Source: Steroidobacteraceae bacterium (GTDB taxonomy: Bacteria > Pseudomonadota > Gammaproteobacteria > Steroidobacterales > Steroidobacteraceae). Taken from it: a stretch of 64,000 nt of DNA. The translations under genes and the position numbers were made by a program. The DNA is taken from contig JAHCAN010000008.1 of NCBI GenBank assembly GCA_019634915.1, forward strand, positions 1-64,000. The letters run 5' to 3'. The notes under the pieces were generated by a model. It was not told where the DNA came from, searched no databases, and saw nothing but the letters and a program-made list of their open reading frames with translations. Positions within the stretch are counted from its first letter, which is position 1; each line of letters starts with the position of its first letter. Shown here piece after piece: positions 33,556-45,163 of this stretch.

Positions 33556-34458
33556 ATGGACACCGAAGCACTCGAGCGGCAGTTCCAGGCGCGGATCGAC
33601 GCGGACGAGCGCATCGAGCCGAAGGACTGGATGCCGGACGCCTACCGCCGCGCACTGATCCGCCAGATGGCGCAGCACGCGCATTCGGAGATCGTCGGCA
33701 TGCTGCCCGAGGGCAACTGGATCACGCGCGCGCCCACGCTGAAGAGAAAGGCCATCCTGATGGCCAAGGTGCAGGACGAGGGCGGCCACGGCGCGTATCT
33801 CTACAGTGCGACCGAGACGCTCGGCGTGACGCGCGGGCAGCTGATCGACGAGCTGCTCGACGGGCGCGCGCGGTATTCGAGCATCTTCAATTACCCGACG
33901 CCGACCTGGGCGGACGTCGGCGCGATCGGCTGGCTGGTCGACGGCGCGGCGATCATGAACCAGATCCCGCTGTGCCGCTGCTCCTACGGCCCGTACGCGC
34001 GCGCGATGGTGCGTATCTGCCGGGAGGAGAGTTTCCACCAGCGCCAGGGCTACGACATCATGCTGCAGCTCGCGCGCGGCAGCGACGCCCAGCGGCGCAT
34101 GGCGCAGCAGGCGCTCGATCGCTGGTGGTGGCCGGCGCTGATGATGTTCGGTCCGCCGGATGCCGACTCGAAGCACTCGGCGCAGTCGATGCGCTGGAAG
34201 GTCAAGCGCTTCAGCAACGACGAGCTGCGCGAGCGCTTCATCGAGTTCACGACGCCACAGGCGGAGTATCTCGGCCTCGTGATCCCGCAGGGCGAGATCG
34301 ACTGGAGCGAATTCCGCGACGTGCTGGACGGCCACGGACCCTGCAACCGCGAGCGGCTCGCGGCGCGCCGCCGCGCGCACGATCAGGGCCGCTGGGTGCG
34401 CGAGGCGGCGCTGGCGCATGCCGCGAAGCGCGAGGCGCGTCTGCGCGAGGCCGTCTGA
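33556..34458 (+). CDS. paaA: Phenylacetyl-CoA 1,2-epoxidase catalytic subunit PaaA
   Basis: A 300-residue diiron monooxygenase subunit that epoxidises the aromatic ring of phenylacetyl-CoA. Ferritin-like helices carry iron ligands in [11 protein letters not shown] and [13 protein letters not shown], both ExxH-type. MPEGNW-like [20 protein letters not shown] is a family block. The start [15 protein letters not shown] was chosen for the typical PaaA N-terminus, with GAGGTGAGC upstream. It is 7 bp after the E2 stop and overlaps paaB. Confidence 0.95.
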   Translation: MDTEALERQFQARIDADERIEPKDWMPDAYRRALIRQMAQHAHSEIVGMLPEGNWITRAPTLKRKAILMAKVQDEGGHGAYLYSATETLGVTRGQLIDELLDGRARYSSIFNYPTPTWADVGAIGWLVDGAAIMNQIPLCRCSYGPYARAMVRICREESFHQRQGYDIMLQLARGSDAQRRMAQQALDRWWWPALMMFGPPDADSKHSAQSMRWKVKRFSNDELRERFIEFTTPQAEYLGLVIPQGEIDWSEFRDVLDGHGPCNRERLAARRRAHDQGRWVREAALAHAAKREARLREAV

Positions 34459-34748
34459 TGAGTACGCAGCGCGAGTGGCCCCTGTACGAAGTGTTCATCC
34501 GCGCCCGCGGCGGGCTCGATCACAAGCACGTCGGCAGCATCCACGCGGCCGACGCCCGCATGGCGATCGAGCACGCGCGTGACGTGTACACGCGCCGCCA
34601 GGAGGGCATCAGCATCTGGGTCGTGAAATCGAGCGAGATCGTCGCCTCCGATCCGGCGGAGGCCGATGCGCTGTTCGAGCCGGCGCGCGACAAGGTCTAC
34701 CGGCATCCCACGTTCTACGACATCCCGGACGAGGTGAAGACGCTTTGA
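34458..34748 (+). CDS. paaB: Phenylacetyl-CoA epoxidase subunit PaaB
   Basis: A 96-residue PaaB, the small bridging subunit of the PaaABCE multicomponent oxygenase. Family features are WPLYEVFIRARGGLDHKHVG at the start and YRHPTFYDIPDEVKTL at the end, with ARDVYTRRQEGISIWVV between. It does not bind iron. The ATG overlaps the paaA stop. The stop overlaps the paaC TTG start. Confidence 0.95.
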   Translation: MSTQREWPLYEVFIRARGGLDHKHVGSIHAADARMAIEHARDVYTRRQEGISIWVVKSSEIVASDPAEADALFEPARDKVYRHPTFYDIPDEVKTL

Positions 34749-35509
34749 GCGCCGTGCTGCCGGACCGGCATTTCCTCTATGTGCTGCGGCTCGCCGACTC
34801 GAACCTCGTGCTCGCGCAGCGGCTCGGCGAGCTGATCGGCCATGCGCCGGCGCTCGAGGAGGATCTCGGGATCGCCAATGTCGCGCTCGACCTGCTCGGC
34901 CAGGCGCGGCTGCTGCTCGCGCACGCCGGCGTGCTCGAAGGGCGGGGCCGCGACGAGGACATGCTGGCGTTCCTGCGCGCCGAACACGAGTTCCTGAATG
35001 CGACGCTCACCGAGCAGCCGAACGGCGATTTCGGCGACACCATCGCGCGCCAGTTCCTGTACGACAGCTGGCAGATCGAACTCTACGGGCAGCTCGCGCA
35101 GTCGGCGGATCCGACGCTCGCGGCGATCGCCGCGAAGGCGCTGAAGGAGACGCGCTACCACCTGCGCTACAGTGCCGGCTGGCTCGTGCGCCTCGGCGAC
35201 GGCACCGGCGAGAGTCACGCGCGTGCGCATGCAGCGCTCGAGCGGCTGTGGCCGCATACCGTCGAGCTGTGCGACCCCGACGACATCGACGCGGCGATGT
35301 TCGCCGCGGGCATCGGCGCCGATCTCGCGACCGTGCGGCGAGGCTGGGACCGGCGCATCGACGAGACGCTCGCCGAGGCCACGCTCGAGCGGCCGGCCAC
35401 GCCGCCCTGGCGCTGGTATGGCAAGCGGGGCGAGCATGGCGAGTACCTCGGGCGGCTGCTGGCCGAGATGCAGGTCCTGCAGCGCAGTCATCCCGGAGCG
35501 AGCTGGTGA
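34745..35509 (+). CDS. paaC: Phenylacetyl-CoA epoxidase structural subunit PaaC
   Basis: A 254-residue ferritin-like partner of PaaA. LRLADSNLVLAQRLGE, LLGQARLLLAHAG and KETRYHLRYSAGWLVRLGDG are typical blocks. It lacks a full diiron centre and stabilises PaaA. The start is read as TTG 34745 in a TTGA overlap with paaB; GTG 34754 is an alternative. It overlaps paaD by 4 bp. Confidence 0.94.
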   Translation: MSAVLPDRHFLYVLRLADSNLVLAQRLGELIGHAPALEEDLGIANVALDLLGQARLLLAHAGVLEGRGRDEDMLAFLRAEHEFLNATLTEQPNGDFGDTIARQFLYDSWQIELYGQLAQSADPTLAAIAAKALKETRYHLRYSAGWLVRLGDGTGESHARAHAALERLWPHTVELCDPDDIDAAMFAAGIGADLATVRRGWDRRIDETLAEATLERPATPPWRWYGKRGEHGEYLGRLLAEMQVLQRSHPGASW

Positions 35510-35991
35510 GCGCGGCGCTGCGCGTGCCGGTCGACCGCGACGCCATCGAGCGCGACGTGTGGCGGTGCCTCGCGGCGGTTGCGGATCCGGAGATCCCCGT
35601 CGTCAGCATCGTCGATCTCGGCATCGTGCGGCATGTGCGCGTCGGCGAGCGTGGCGACGTCGAAGTGGGCCTGACGCCGACGTATTCCGGCTGCCCGGCC
35701 ACGAGCGTGATCCGCGCGGATGTCGAGCGCGCACTGCATGGCGGCGGCCATCGGGCTTTGCGGCTCGTCGATGTGCTCGCCCCGCCCTGGACCACCGACT
35801 GGATCAGCGCCGAGGGTCGTCGCAAGCTCGCGGCCTGCGGCATCGCGCCGCCGTCGCCGGGGCCGGTCGTCTGCCCGCATTGCGGCTCGTCTGCCACGGT
35901 ATTGCTCAGCGAGTTCGGCTCGACGCCGTGCAAGGCGCTGCATCGCTGCGAGAGCTGCCGCGAGCCGTTCGATCACTTCAAGTGCCTCTGA
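35506..35991 (+). CDS. paaD: PaaD, Fe-S maturation factor of the epoxidase
   Basis: A 161-residue protein from GTG 35506. The N-terminal MIP18/DUF59-like domain has ADPEIPVVSIVDLGI and YSGCPAT. The C-terminal zinc-ribbon-like part has CPHCGS and CESCREPFDHFKC. PaaD is not a catalytic subunit and is thought to help assemble the iron-sulphur cluster of PaaE. It overlaps paaC upstream and is 4 bp before the paaE start. Confidence 0.93.
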   Translation: MSAALRVPVDRDAIERDVWRCLAAVADPEIPVVSIVDLGIVRHVRVGERGDVEVGLTPTYSGCPATSVIRADVERALHGGGHRALRLVDVLAPPWTTDWISAEGRRKLAACGIAPPSPGPVVCPHCGSSATVLLSEFGSTPCKALHRCESCREPFDHFKCL

Positions 35992-35995
35992 CATC

Positions 35996-37090
35996 GTGCT
36001 GAAGTTCCATCCGCTCAGGCTGAAGGCGCGCACCGAGGCGGCCGAAGACGCCGTGTGCCTGAGTTTCGAGCTGCCGCCCGCGCTGCGCGAGGCGTTCCGC
36101 TTCGAGGCCGGCCAGCACATCGCCGTGCGTGTCGATGCAGGTGGCGAGGAGCGGCGCACTTATTCGATCGTGGGCCCCGAGGGCAGCGACGAGCTGCGCA
36201 TCGGTGTGCGCCATCAGTCGCGCGGGCGCGTCTCGCCGCTGCTCGCGCGGGAGTTGCCGGTGGGCGCGGCGATCGACGTGCTCACGCCGAACGGCAGCTT
36301 CCACACGCAGATCGAGCCCGGCCACGCCTGCTGGCGGGTCGCGTTCGCCGCCGGCAGCGGCATCACGCCGGTGCTGTCGATCGCGGCGACCGTGCTCGAG
36401 CGGGAGCCGGCGAGCCGCTTCACGCTGTTCTACGGCAATCGCACCGCGGCGAGCACGATGTTCCTCGACGAGGTGATGGCGCTGAAGAATCGCCATCCGG
36501 CGCGCTTCGCCGTGTACTTCCTGATGAGCCGCGAGCCGCAGGACATCGGGCTGCTGAACGGGCGCATCGATGCCGCACACGTGCGCGAGTTCGCGCGTCT
36601 GCTGTTCGATGCCGGAGCCGTCGACGAGTTCTTCCTGTGTGGCCCGGGCTCGATGAACGACGAGGTTGCGCAGGTGCTGCGCGAGCTGGGTGCCAGGGGC
36701 AAGGTGCATGCCGAGCATTTCAGCGTGGCAGGCATCGCGGCCACGCCGCCGGCGGTCGCGCAGGCGGTGGCGCCCATCGCGGAGCCGGCGCCGGCCGCGG
36801 CCGTCGACGACGTCAGGGTCAGCGTCGTGATGGACGGCCGCCGGCGCGCGTTCACGCTGTCCGGCGCGCTCGGCGAGACCGTGCTCGACGCGGCCGATCG
36901 CGCGGGCATCGACCTGCCGTACTCCTGCCGCGCCGGGGTGTGCTCGACCTGCCGGGCGAAGCTGCTGAGGGGCACGGTCGAGATGGAGCAGAACCACGCG
37001 CTCGAGGACTGGGAGCTGGCCGAGGGCTTCGTGCTGTGCTGCCAGGCGCGGCCGACGAGCAGCGAGATCGAACTGACCTACGACGCATAG
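35996..37090 (+). CDS. paaE: Phenylacetyl-CoA epoxidase reductase PaaE
   Basis: A 364-residue reductase that passes electrons from NADPH to PaaA. The N-terminal FAD-binding part has RTYSIVG, the nucleotide-binding part has AAGSGITPVLSI and FLCGPGSMN, and the C-terminal 2Fe-2S ferredoxin has CRAGVCSTCRAKL with a fourth Cys in LCCQARP. The start is GTG 35996, 4 bp after the paaD stop. Domain order matches PaaE of E. coli. Confidence 0.94.
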   Translation: MLKFHPLRLKARTEAAEDAVCLSFELPPALREAFRFEAGQHIAVRVDAGGEERRTYSIVGPEGSDELRIGVRHQSRGRVSPLLARELPVGAAIDVLTPNGSFHTQIEPGHACWRVAFAAGSGITPVLSIAATVLEREPASRFTLFYGNRTAASTMFLDEVMALKNRHPARFAVYFLMSREPQDIGLLNGRIDAAHVREFARLLFDAGAVDEFFLCGPGSMNDEVAQVLRELGARGKVHAEHFSVAGIAATPPAVAQAVAPIAEPAPAAAVDDVRVSVVMDGRRRAFTLSGALGETVLDAADRAGIDLPYSCRAGVCSTCRAKLLRGTVEMEQNHALEDWELAEGFVLCCQARPTSSEIELTYDA

Positions 37091-37102
37091 GGTGGAGCCG
37101 AC

Positions 37103-37891
37103 ATGCCGTACGCACACATCGAGTTCGGCGTCGAGCGGCGCATCGCGCGGCTCACGCTGAACCGGCCGGACAAGCTCAACAGCTTCAACGCGACGATGCA
37201 TGCCGAAGTGCGCGCCGCGCTGTCGCGCGTGCAGCCTGAAGGGGCGCGCGTGCTGGTGCTGAGCGGGGCGGGGCGCGCCTTCTGCGCGGGGCAGGACCTC
37301 GGCGAGCGCACGGGCGGGCCCGACGGATCGCGACCGGACCTCGGCGAATCGATCGAGCGCGACTACAAGCCGCTCGCGCTCGCATTGCGCCGCCTGCCGC
37401 TGCCGGTGATCGCGGCGGTCAACGGCGTCGCCGCCGGCGCCGGCGCCAACATCGCGCTCGCCTGCGATCTCGTGATCGCGGCGCGCTCGGCGAGTTTCAT
37501 CCAGTCGTTCAGCAAGCTCGGCCTCGTGCCGGACGCCGGCGGCACCTGGCAACTGCCGCGCCTCGTCGGCCAGGCGCGAGCGCTCGGGCTCGCGCTGCTC
37601 GGCGAGCGGCTGTCGGCCGGGCAGGCGCAGGACTGGGGCCTGATCTGGCGCTGCGTCGACGATGAGGTGTTCCGCGAGACGGTCGACGAGCTCGCGACGC
37701 AGCTGGCCGCCGCGCCGACGCGGGGGCTCGCGCGCACCAAGCAGGCGATCTGCGAGTCCTGGGGCCGCCCGTTCGAGGCGCAGCTCGACCAGGAGCGTGA
37801 CTTCCAGTCCGAGCTCGGCCGCACGGACGACTTCGCCGAGGGCGTCGCGGCGTTCATCGCCAAGCGCGCCCCGGTGTTCACGGGCCGGTGA
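37103..37891 (+). CDS. paaG: 1,2-epoxyphenylacetyl-CoA isomerase PaaG
   Basis: A 262-residue enoyl-CoA hydratase/isomerase. It converts the ring epoxide to the oxepin and later also isomerises a double bond in beta-oxidation. The oxyanion-hole segments are FCAGQDLGE and NGVAAGAGANIALACD. The acidic residue is in GLVPDAGGTW, as in PaaG. A GGAG site precedes the ATG. The position between paaE and paaZ supports this assignment over PaaF. Confidence 0.92.
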   Translation: MPYAHIEFGVERRIARLTLNRPDKLNSFNATMHAEVRAALSRVQPEGARVLVLSGAGRAFCAGQDLGERTGGPDGSRPDLGESIERDYKPLALALRRLPLPVIAAVNGVAAGAGANIALACDLVIAARSASFIQSFSKLGLVPDAGGTWQLPRLVGQARALGLALLGERLSAGQAQDWGLIWRCVDDEVFRETVDELATQLAAAPTRGLARTKQAICESWGRPFEAQLDQERDFQSELGRTDDFAEGVAAFIAKRAPVFTGR

Positions 37892-37898
37892 GGGGAAC

Positions 37899-39941
<2,043 letters not shown>

Positions 39942-39944
39942 CGC

Positions 39945-40202
39945 TCACTTGCGTCTGCCCGGCCGGTTGCCGGTGTCGACGCCGATGTCGTAGTCCTCGA
40001 AATCGCTGACCAGCTCGGCGGTGCGCTTGTCTTCGAGCAGCCGCTCGAGGCGCCGCCAGGCCGGGTCGCCGAGCTTCTGGCCGCGGCGCTTGGCCATGTC
40101 GAGGTCCTTGATGACCTTGTCGAGGTCGAGGTCCTCGACCGACGCGCTCGCTTCTTCCTCGTCTTCCTCGTCGAAGTCTTCCGAATCGGCCTTCTCGCTC
40201 AT
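39945..40202 (-). CDS. Small acidic protein of unknown function
   Basis: An 85-residue protein from ATG 40202 (MSEKADSED). The first 30 residues are strongly acidic (FDEEDEEEASASVEDLDLD). The rest is a conserved-looking segment, KVIKDLDMAKRRGQKLGDPA, then WRRLERLLEDKRTAELVSDF, and a basic end PGRRK. I recognise no named domain. It is encoded 90 bp downstream of gspF on the same strand and could be co-transcribed. It faces paaZ with no visible terminator between. Confidence 0.65.
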   Translation of the reverse strand: MSEKADSEDFDEEDEEEASASVEDLDLDKVIKDLDMAKRRGQKLGDPAWRRLERLLEDKRTAELVSDFEDYDIGVDTGNRPGRRK

Positions 40203-40292
40203 GGGCAGAACGGGAACCGTGGTGGTTGATGGTTGGGGCGGCGCACATTTAACGCGAAACCCGTCCCGACGCAACGGCCCCCGTCACGGGCG

Positions 40293-41507
40293 TCAGCGGA
40301 TCAGCGCGTTCATCTCGAAAATGGGCAGCAGCATTGCAAATACGATGCCCATCACGAAGGCGCCCATCAGGATGATCAGCAGCGGGCCGAGCAGGCCGAC
40401 CAGGGCGGCGAGCAGGCCGTCGAGCTCCCGCTCCTGGCTCATCGCCGCGCGTTCGAGCATCGTTTCGAGCTCGCCGCTCGACTCGCCGCTCGAGATCAGG
40501 TGGATCGTCATCGGCGGGAACAGCCTGCTCTGCGCCAGCGAGCGGCCGATCGGGGCGCCCTCGCGCACGCGCTGGCCCGCCTCGTTGACCGCGTTCTTCA
40601 TCGGGATGTTGGTCACGACCTCGCCGGCGATGCGCAGCGACTCGAGCACCGGCACCGACGCGGCCGTGAGGATGCTGAGCGTGCGGGTGAAGCGGGCCGT
40701 GTTGAAGCCGCGCACCAGCCGTCCGTACAGTGGCACGCGCAGCTGGAACTCGTGGAAACGCCGGCGGGCGTCGGGATTGCGCAGCCAGCGCGTGAACAGG
40801 ACCACCGCGAGCGTGATGCCGCCGAGCAGCCACAGCCCCCAGTCGTGCAGGAAGTCGCTGACCGCGATCAGCACGCGCGTCATCAGCGGCAGCTGCGCCT
40901 TGCCGGTGTCGAACACCTCGATCACCTTCGGCACGACGTAGACGAGCAGGCCGGTGACGATGCCGAAGCACATCACCGACAGCGCGATCGGGTAGAGCAT
41001 CGCGCCGAGCACCTTCTGGCGCATCAGCTCGCGCCCCTCGGTGTAGTCGGCGAGCCGCTCGAGCACCTCGTCGAGGTGGCCCGACTGTTCGCCGGCCGAC
41101 ACCGTCGCGCGGTAGATCTCGGGGAAGATCCGCGGGAACTCGGCGAAGCCGCTCGCGAGCGTGTGGCCCTCCATGACCCGCGAGCGCACGCCGAGCAGGA
41201 TGCTCTGGATGCGCGGTTTCTCGGTCTGCTGCGAGACCGCGAGCAGCGCCTCCTCGAGCGGCAGGCCGGCGCGCGCCAGCGTCGCGAGCTGGCGGGTCAG
41301 CAGCGCGAGATCGGTGGCCGAGGCGCCGCGGCGCAGGCTGAAGGAGCGCTGCCGCCGCGCCTCCTCGCGCGCGGTCTCGGTGACGCTGACCGGCAGCAGC
41401 TCGCGCTCGCGCAGCAGCTGGCGCACGTGCCTCGCCGTATCGCCCTCGAGGACCCCTTTCTTCTCGCGCCCCGCGGCGTCGAGGGCCACATATTCGAAAG
41501 CGCCCAT
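40293..41507 (-). CDS. gspF: Type II secretion inner membrane platform protein GspF
   Basis: A 404-residue platform protein with two cytoplasmic helical repeats and three membrane segments. Family blocks are LTRQLATLARAGLPLEEAL, SAGEQSGHLDEVLERLADY and, in the second repeat, SSGESSGELETMLERAA. TM segments lie near 170-195, 225-245 and the C-terminal 375-398. It connects the ATPase GspE to the pseudopilus. It starts 20 bp after the gspE stop. Confidence 0.94.
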   Translation of the reverse strand: MGAFEYVALDAAGREKKGVLEGDTARHVRQLLRERELLPVSVTETAREEARRQRSFSLRRGASATDLALLTRQLATLARAGLPLEEALLAVSQQTEKPRIQSILLGVRSRVMEGHTLASGFAEFPRIFPEIYRATVSAGEQSGHLDEVLERLADYTEGRELMRQKVLGAMLYPIALSVMCFGIVTGLLVYVVPKVIEVFDTGKAQLPLMTRVLIAVSDFLHDWGLWLLGGITLAVVLFTRWLRNPDARRRFHEFQLRVPLYGRLVRGFNTARFTRTLSILTAASVPVLESLRIAGEVVTNIPMKNAVNEAGQRVREGAPIGRSLAQSRLFPPMTIHLISSGESSGELETMLERAAMSQERELDGLLAALVGLLGPLLIILMGAFVMGIVFAMLLPIFEMNALIR

Positions 41508-41527
41508 CCGCTCAGGCCCGCCGCCGG

Positions 41528-43039
41528 TCAGTCCTCACGGGTCACCCTGAGGACTTCCTCGAACGTCGTCTCGCCGCGCAGCACGCGGTTCAGGCCGTCC
41601 TCGCGGATCGACGGCGTCATCGTGCGCGCGTAGCGCTCGATTTCGTGCTCGGCGACGCCGTCGTGGATCATCGTGCGCATCTGGTCGTCGACGACGATCA
41701 CTTCGTAGATGCCGCTCCGGCCGCGGTAGCCGAGGCCGGGCTCGCTGCTCGGCCGGTACAGCACCGGCGCGGGCGCGGCCGGGTCGAGGTTCAGCAGGCG
41801 CCGCTCGTACTCGCCGGCCTGGAACGGCTGCTTGGTCTCGGGGTTCAGCACGCGCACGAGGCGTTGCGCGACGATGCCGATCAGGCTCGAGGAGAGCAGG
41901 AACGGCTCGATGCCCATGTCGCGCAGGCGGGTGACCGCGCCGGCGGCGGTGTTGGTGTGCAGCGTGGACAGCACGAGGTGGCCGGTCAGGCTCGCCTGCA
42001 CCGCGATCTGCGCGGTCTCGAGGTCGCGGATCTCGCCGACCAGCACGACATCCGGGTCCTGGCGCAGGATCGCGCGCAGCCCGCGCGCGAACGTCATCTC
42101 GACCTTGGTGTTGACCTGCGTCTGGCCGATGCCGTCGATGTAGTACTCGATCGGGTCCTCGACCGTCATGATGTTGCGCGTATTGTCGTTCAGGCGCTCG
42201 AGCGCCGCGTACAGCGTGGTCGTCTTGCCGGAACCCGTGGGTCCGGTGACCAGCAGGATGCCGTGCGGCTTGTGGATCAGCTCGTCCATCAGCGCCTGCG
42301 TCGGCGCGTCCATGCCGAGCGAATCGAGATTGAGCCGGCCCGCCTGCTTGTCGAGGATACGCAGCACGACGCGCTCGCCGTGGCCCGACGGGATCGTCGA
42401 GACGCGCACGTCGACCGCACGGCCCGCGATGCGCAGCGAGATGCGCCCGTCCTGCGGCAGGCGCTTCTCGGCGATGTCGAGCTTCGACATGACCTTGATG
42501 CGCGAGACGACCAGCGGCGCGACCGCGCGGCGCGACTGCAGCACCTCGCGCAGCACGCCGTCGACGCGGAAGCGGATCACGAGCCGGTTCTCGAACGGTT
42601 CGATGTGGATGTCGGACGCGTTCTCCTTCACGGCCTGGGTCAGCAGCGCGTTGATCAGGCGGATGATCGGCGCGTCGTCGTCGCTCTCGAGCAGGTCGGC
42701 CTGCTCGGGCAGGTCGAGCGCAAGATGCGCGAGGTCGACACTGCCGTCGAGCCCCTCGGCGGCCTGCATCGCATCGGAGCCGGCCTCGTAGGTCAGGCGC
42801 AGCAGCGTGTCGAATTCCTCGTCGCCGACGCGCGTGAGCTTCAGCGGCATGCGCAGGTGGCGGCGCGCCTCGGCGATCGCGACCGGCGTCGCGTCGGCGC
42901 GGTAGGCGCAGTCGGCGATACCCTCGGCATAGTGGCGCACGAGCACGCCGTGGCGTTTCGCGAACGCGAACGACAGGCGCCGCGGACCCGGCCGGCCGCC
43001 GGCCGCCGGCGTGATGGCGGCGGGTACGCCCTGGGTCAT
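41528..43039 (-). CDS. gspE: Type II secretion ATPase GspE (without tetracysteine motif)
   Basis: A 503-residue secretion ATPase. The N-terminal GspE domain precedes the ATPase core, with ASDIHIEPFENRLVIRFRVD, Walker A in GPTGSGKTTT, an Asp box in TVEDPIEYYIDGIGQTQVN and Walker B in DPDVVLVGEIRD. GHLVLSTLHTN is the His box. The usual two CxxC pairs of the zinc-binding insert are absent: the sequence reads RVLNPETKQPF and YRPSSEPGLGYRGR at these places. It overlaps gspD by 4 bp. Confidence 0.94.
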   Translation of the reverse strand: MTQGVPAAITPAAGGRPGPRRLSFAFAKRHGVLVRHYAEGIADCAYRADATPVAIAEARRHLRMPLKLTRVGDEEFDTLLRLTYEAGSDAMQAAEGLDGSVDLAHLALDLPEQADLLESDDDAPIIRLINALLTQAVKENASDIHIEPFENRLVIRFRVDGVLREVLQSRRAVAPLVVSRIKVMSKLDIAEKRLPQDGRISLRIAGRAVDVRVSTIPSGHGERVVLRILDKQAGRLNLDSLGMDAPTQALMDELIHKPHGILLVTGPTGSGKTTTLYAALERLNDNTRNIMTVEDPIEYYIDGIGQTQVNTKVEMTFARGLRAILRQDPDVVLVGEIRDLETAQIAVQASLTGHLVLSTLHTNTAAGAVTRLRDMGIEPFLLSSSLIGIVAQRLVRVLNPETKQPFQAGEYERRLLNLDPAAPAPVLYRPSSEPGLGYRGRSGIYEVIVVDDQMRTMIHDGVAEHEIERYARTMTPSIREDGLNRVLRGETTFEEVLRVTRED

Positions 43040-45156
43040 GGGTTCTCCGGTGGTGCCGGGGCCGGCGAGGGCGGCGGCTCCGGTGACGCTTGCGGTCCGG
43101 TGTCGGGCGTGGCCCCGGTGTCGGGCGCGGCCTGGGACGCGGGCGCGCCTTGCGGCGTCTCGGCCGCCGCGTCGTCATCGACCGCGGGCGGCGGCGGCGG
43201 CGGCAGCGGCGGCAGCACGAGCTTCTTCTCGCCCGGCAGCATCGGCAGCACCTCGAACCTCGGGCCGAGCTTGTGCTGCTCGTCGCGGATGTAGTTGTAC
43301 TTCGCGTTGGTCTCGAACGCGGCCTGCACGCCGTCGCGCAGGATCTTCGGCTGGATGAAGACCATCAGGTTGGTCTTGACCTTCGAGGCCTGGCGCACCT
43401 TGAAGAGCTCGCCGATCAGCGGGATGCGGCCGAGGAAGGGCACGCGCTGCTCGCCGCGCCGGTCCTCGTCCTGGATCAGGCCGCCGAGCACGATCGTGCC
43501 GCCGTCCTCGACGAGCAGCGTCGTGTTGATCACGCGCTTGTTGGTGATCAGGTCGACCGAGGTCGCCGTGCTGGTCGACAGGCTCGACGCCTCCTGCTCG
43601 ATCTTCAGGATCACCGCGTTGCCTTCGTTGATCTGCGGCGTGATCTTCAGGATGATGCCGACCTCTTCGCGCTGCACGGTCTGGAACGGGTTGACCGCGC
43701 CGTCGTTGCCGCTGCCGGTGTTGGTGTACTGGCCGGTGATGAACGGCACTTCCTGCGCGACCTTGATCTGCGCTTCCTGGTTGTCGAGCGTGACGATCGA
43801 CGGCGTCGCGATGATGTTGGTGTCGGCGTCGTTCCTGATCGCGCGCAGCACCGCGGCCCAGTTGGTGCCGGTGTCCTGCACGCGCCCGCCGCCGATCGTC
43901 GTGCCGAGCACCGCGCTCGGCGAGATGCTGCTCGGGTTGTCGACGCCCTTGATGATGTCGACGATGCTGCCGCCGGCGATCGGCTGGATGAAGCCGCCGA
44001 TCGCGAAGTTGTCGCGCGAGCCGTCCACCGCCCAGTTGATGCCGAGCTCGGCCGTCTTGTCGGCGCGCACCTCGACGATCACTGCCTGTACGAGCACCTG
44101 GAAGCGGCGGATGTCGAGCTTGTCGACGATCGACATCAGGCTGCGCATCGTCTTCGGCGGTGCGGTGATCACCAGGGCGTTGTTCTCGGCATCCGCCCAG
44201 ATCGTCGTGTTGCGCTCGGCCTGGGCGGCCGGACCGCCTGCTGCCGCGCCGCCGGCGCCGCCGGTCGCCGCCGCGACGCCGGTGACCTGCTCCTTGAGCT
44301 TTGCGGCGATCTTCTCGGCGTCGGAGTAGCGCAGATAGCGCACCTGCGTGTCGCCGCCCGCCTCGAGCGGCGTGTCGAGGTGCGCGATCAGTGCCTTGAT
44401 GCGCAGCCGCGCCGCCTGCTCGCCGCTCAGCAGCACGCTGTTCGAGCGCTCGTCCGCGACCAGCTTCAGCGATGCGCCGGCAGCGCCCTCGGCCGGCGCC
44501 GCGCCCTGCAGCAGCTGGGTGACGACCCGCACGATCTCGCCGGCCGAGGCGTTCTGCATCGGGATCACCTCGATGTCGGCGTCGCCCGCCTGGTCGATGC
44601 GCCGGATGATGCGCACGATGCGGTTCACGTTGTTCGCGCGGTCGGAGATGATCAGCATGTTCGAGGCGGGGTAGGCCGCGAGATGGCCGTACTGCGGAAT
44701 CAGCGGCCGCAGGATCGGCACGAGCTGTGCCGCGTTCACGTTGCGCACCGCGATCACCTGCGTGACGATCTCGTCGGAGGTCGCGCTGACGCGGTCCGGC
44801 AGGTCGACCGACGGAAACTGGCGCGCATTGGCGTCCGGGATGATCTTGATGATGTCGCCGGTCTGCATCGCGACGAAGCCGTGGACCTGCAGGATCGACA
44901 GGAACGCCTGATAGAACGCCTCGGGCGTCATCGGCGTCGTCGACAGCATCGTCACCTGCTGGCGGCCGACGCGCGGGTCGATGATGAAGTTCTTGCCGGT
45001 CGCCGCGCTGACCGCCTCGACGATCTGCGTGATGTCCGCGTCCTTGAAGTTCGGCGTGATGCGCGCGCCCGACTGCTGTGCGGCGGCCGCGGAAGTGACC
45101 AGCAGCATTGCTGCGAGCGCGGCCACACGCACGCGGGCGAGGGTGATGGGGATCAT
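43036..45156 (-). CDS. gspD: Type II secretion secretin GspD
   Basis: A 706-residue secretin that forms the outer membrane pore. A signal peptide (MIPITLARVRVAALAAMLLV) is followed by N0-N3 domains (NFKDADITQIVEAVSAATGK, PILRPLIPQYGHLAAYP) and the secretin core with VPFLGRIPLIGELFK. The C-terminal 60 residues are Pro-rich and disordered (PPLPPPPPP). ATG 45156 is preferred; an in-frame GTG at 45174 would extend it by six residues. It is 7 bp after gspC. Confidence 0.95.
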   Translation of the reverse strand: MIPITLARVRVAALAAMLLVTSAAAAQQSGARITPNFKDADITQIVEAVSAATGKNFIIDPRVGRQQVTMLSTTPMTPEAFYQAFLSILQVHGFVAMQTGDIIKIIPDANARQFPSVDLPDRVSATSDEIVTQVIAVRNVNAAQLVPILRPLIPQYGHLAAYPASNMLIISDRANNVNRIVRIIRRIDQAGDADIEVIPMQNASAGEIVRVVTQLLQGAAPAEGAAGASLKLVADERSNSVLLSGEQAARLRIKALIAHLDTPLEAGGDTQVRYLRYSDAEKIAAKLKEQVTGVAAATGGAGGAAAGGPAAQAERNTTIWADAENNALVITAPPKTMRSLMSIVDKLDIRRFQVLVQAVIVEVRADKTAELGINWAVDGSRDNFAIGGFIQPIAGGSIVDIIKGVDNPSSISPSAVLGTTIGGGRVQDTGTNWAAVLRAIRNDADTNIIATPSIVTLDNQEAQIKVAQEVPFITGQYTNTGSGNDGAVNPFQTVQREEVGIILKITPQINEGNAVILKIEQEASSLSTSTATSVDLITNKRVINTTLLVEDGGTIVLGGLIQDEDRRGEQRVPFLGRIPLIGELFKVRQASKVKTNLMVFIQPKILRDGVQAAFETNAKYNYIRDEQHKLGPRFEVLPMLPGEKKLVLPPLPPPPPPAVDDDAAAETPQGAPASQAAPDTGATPDTGPQASPEPPPSPAPAPPENP

Positions 45157-45163
45157 GGCAGAT

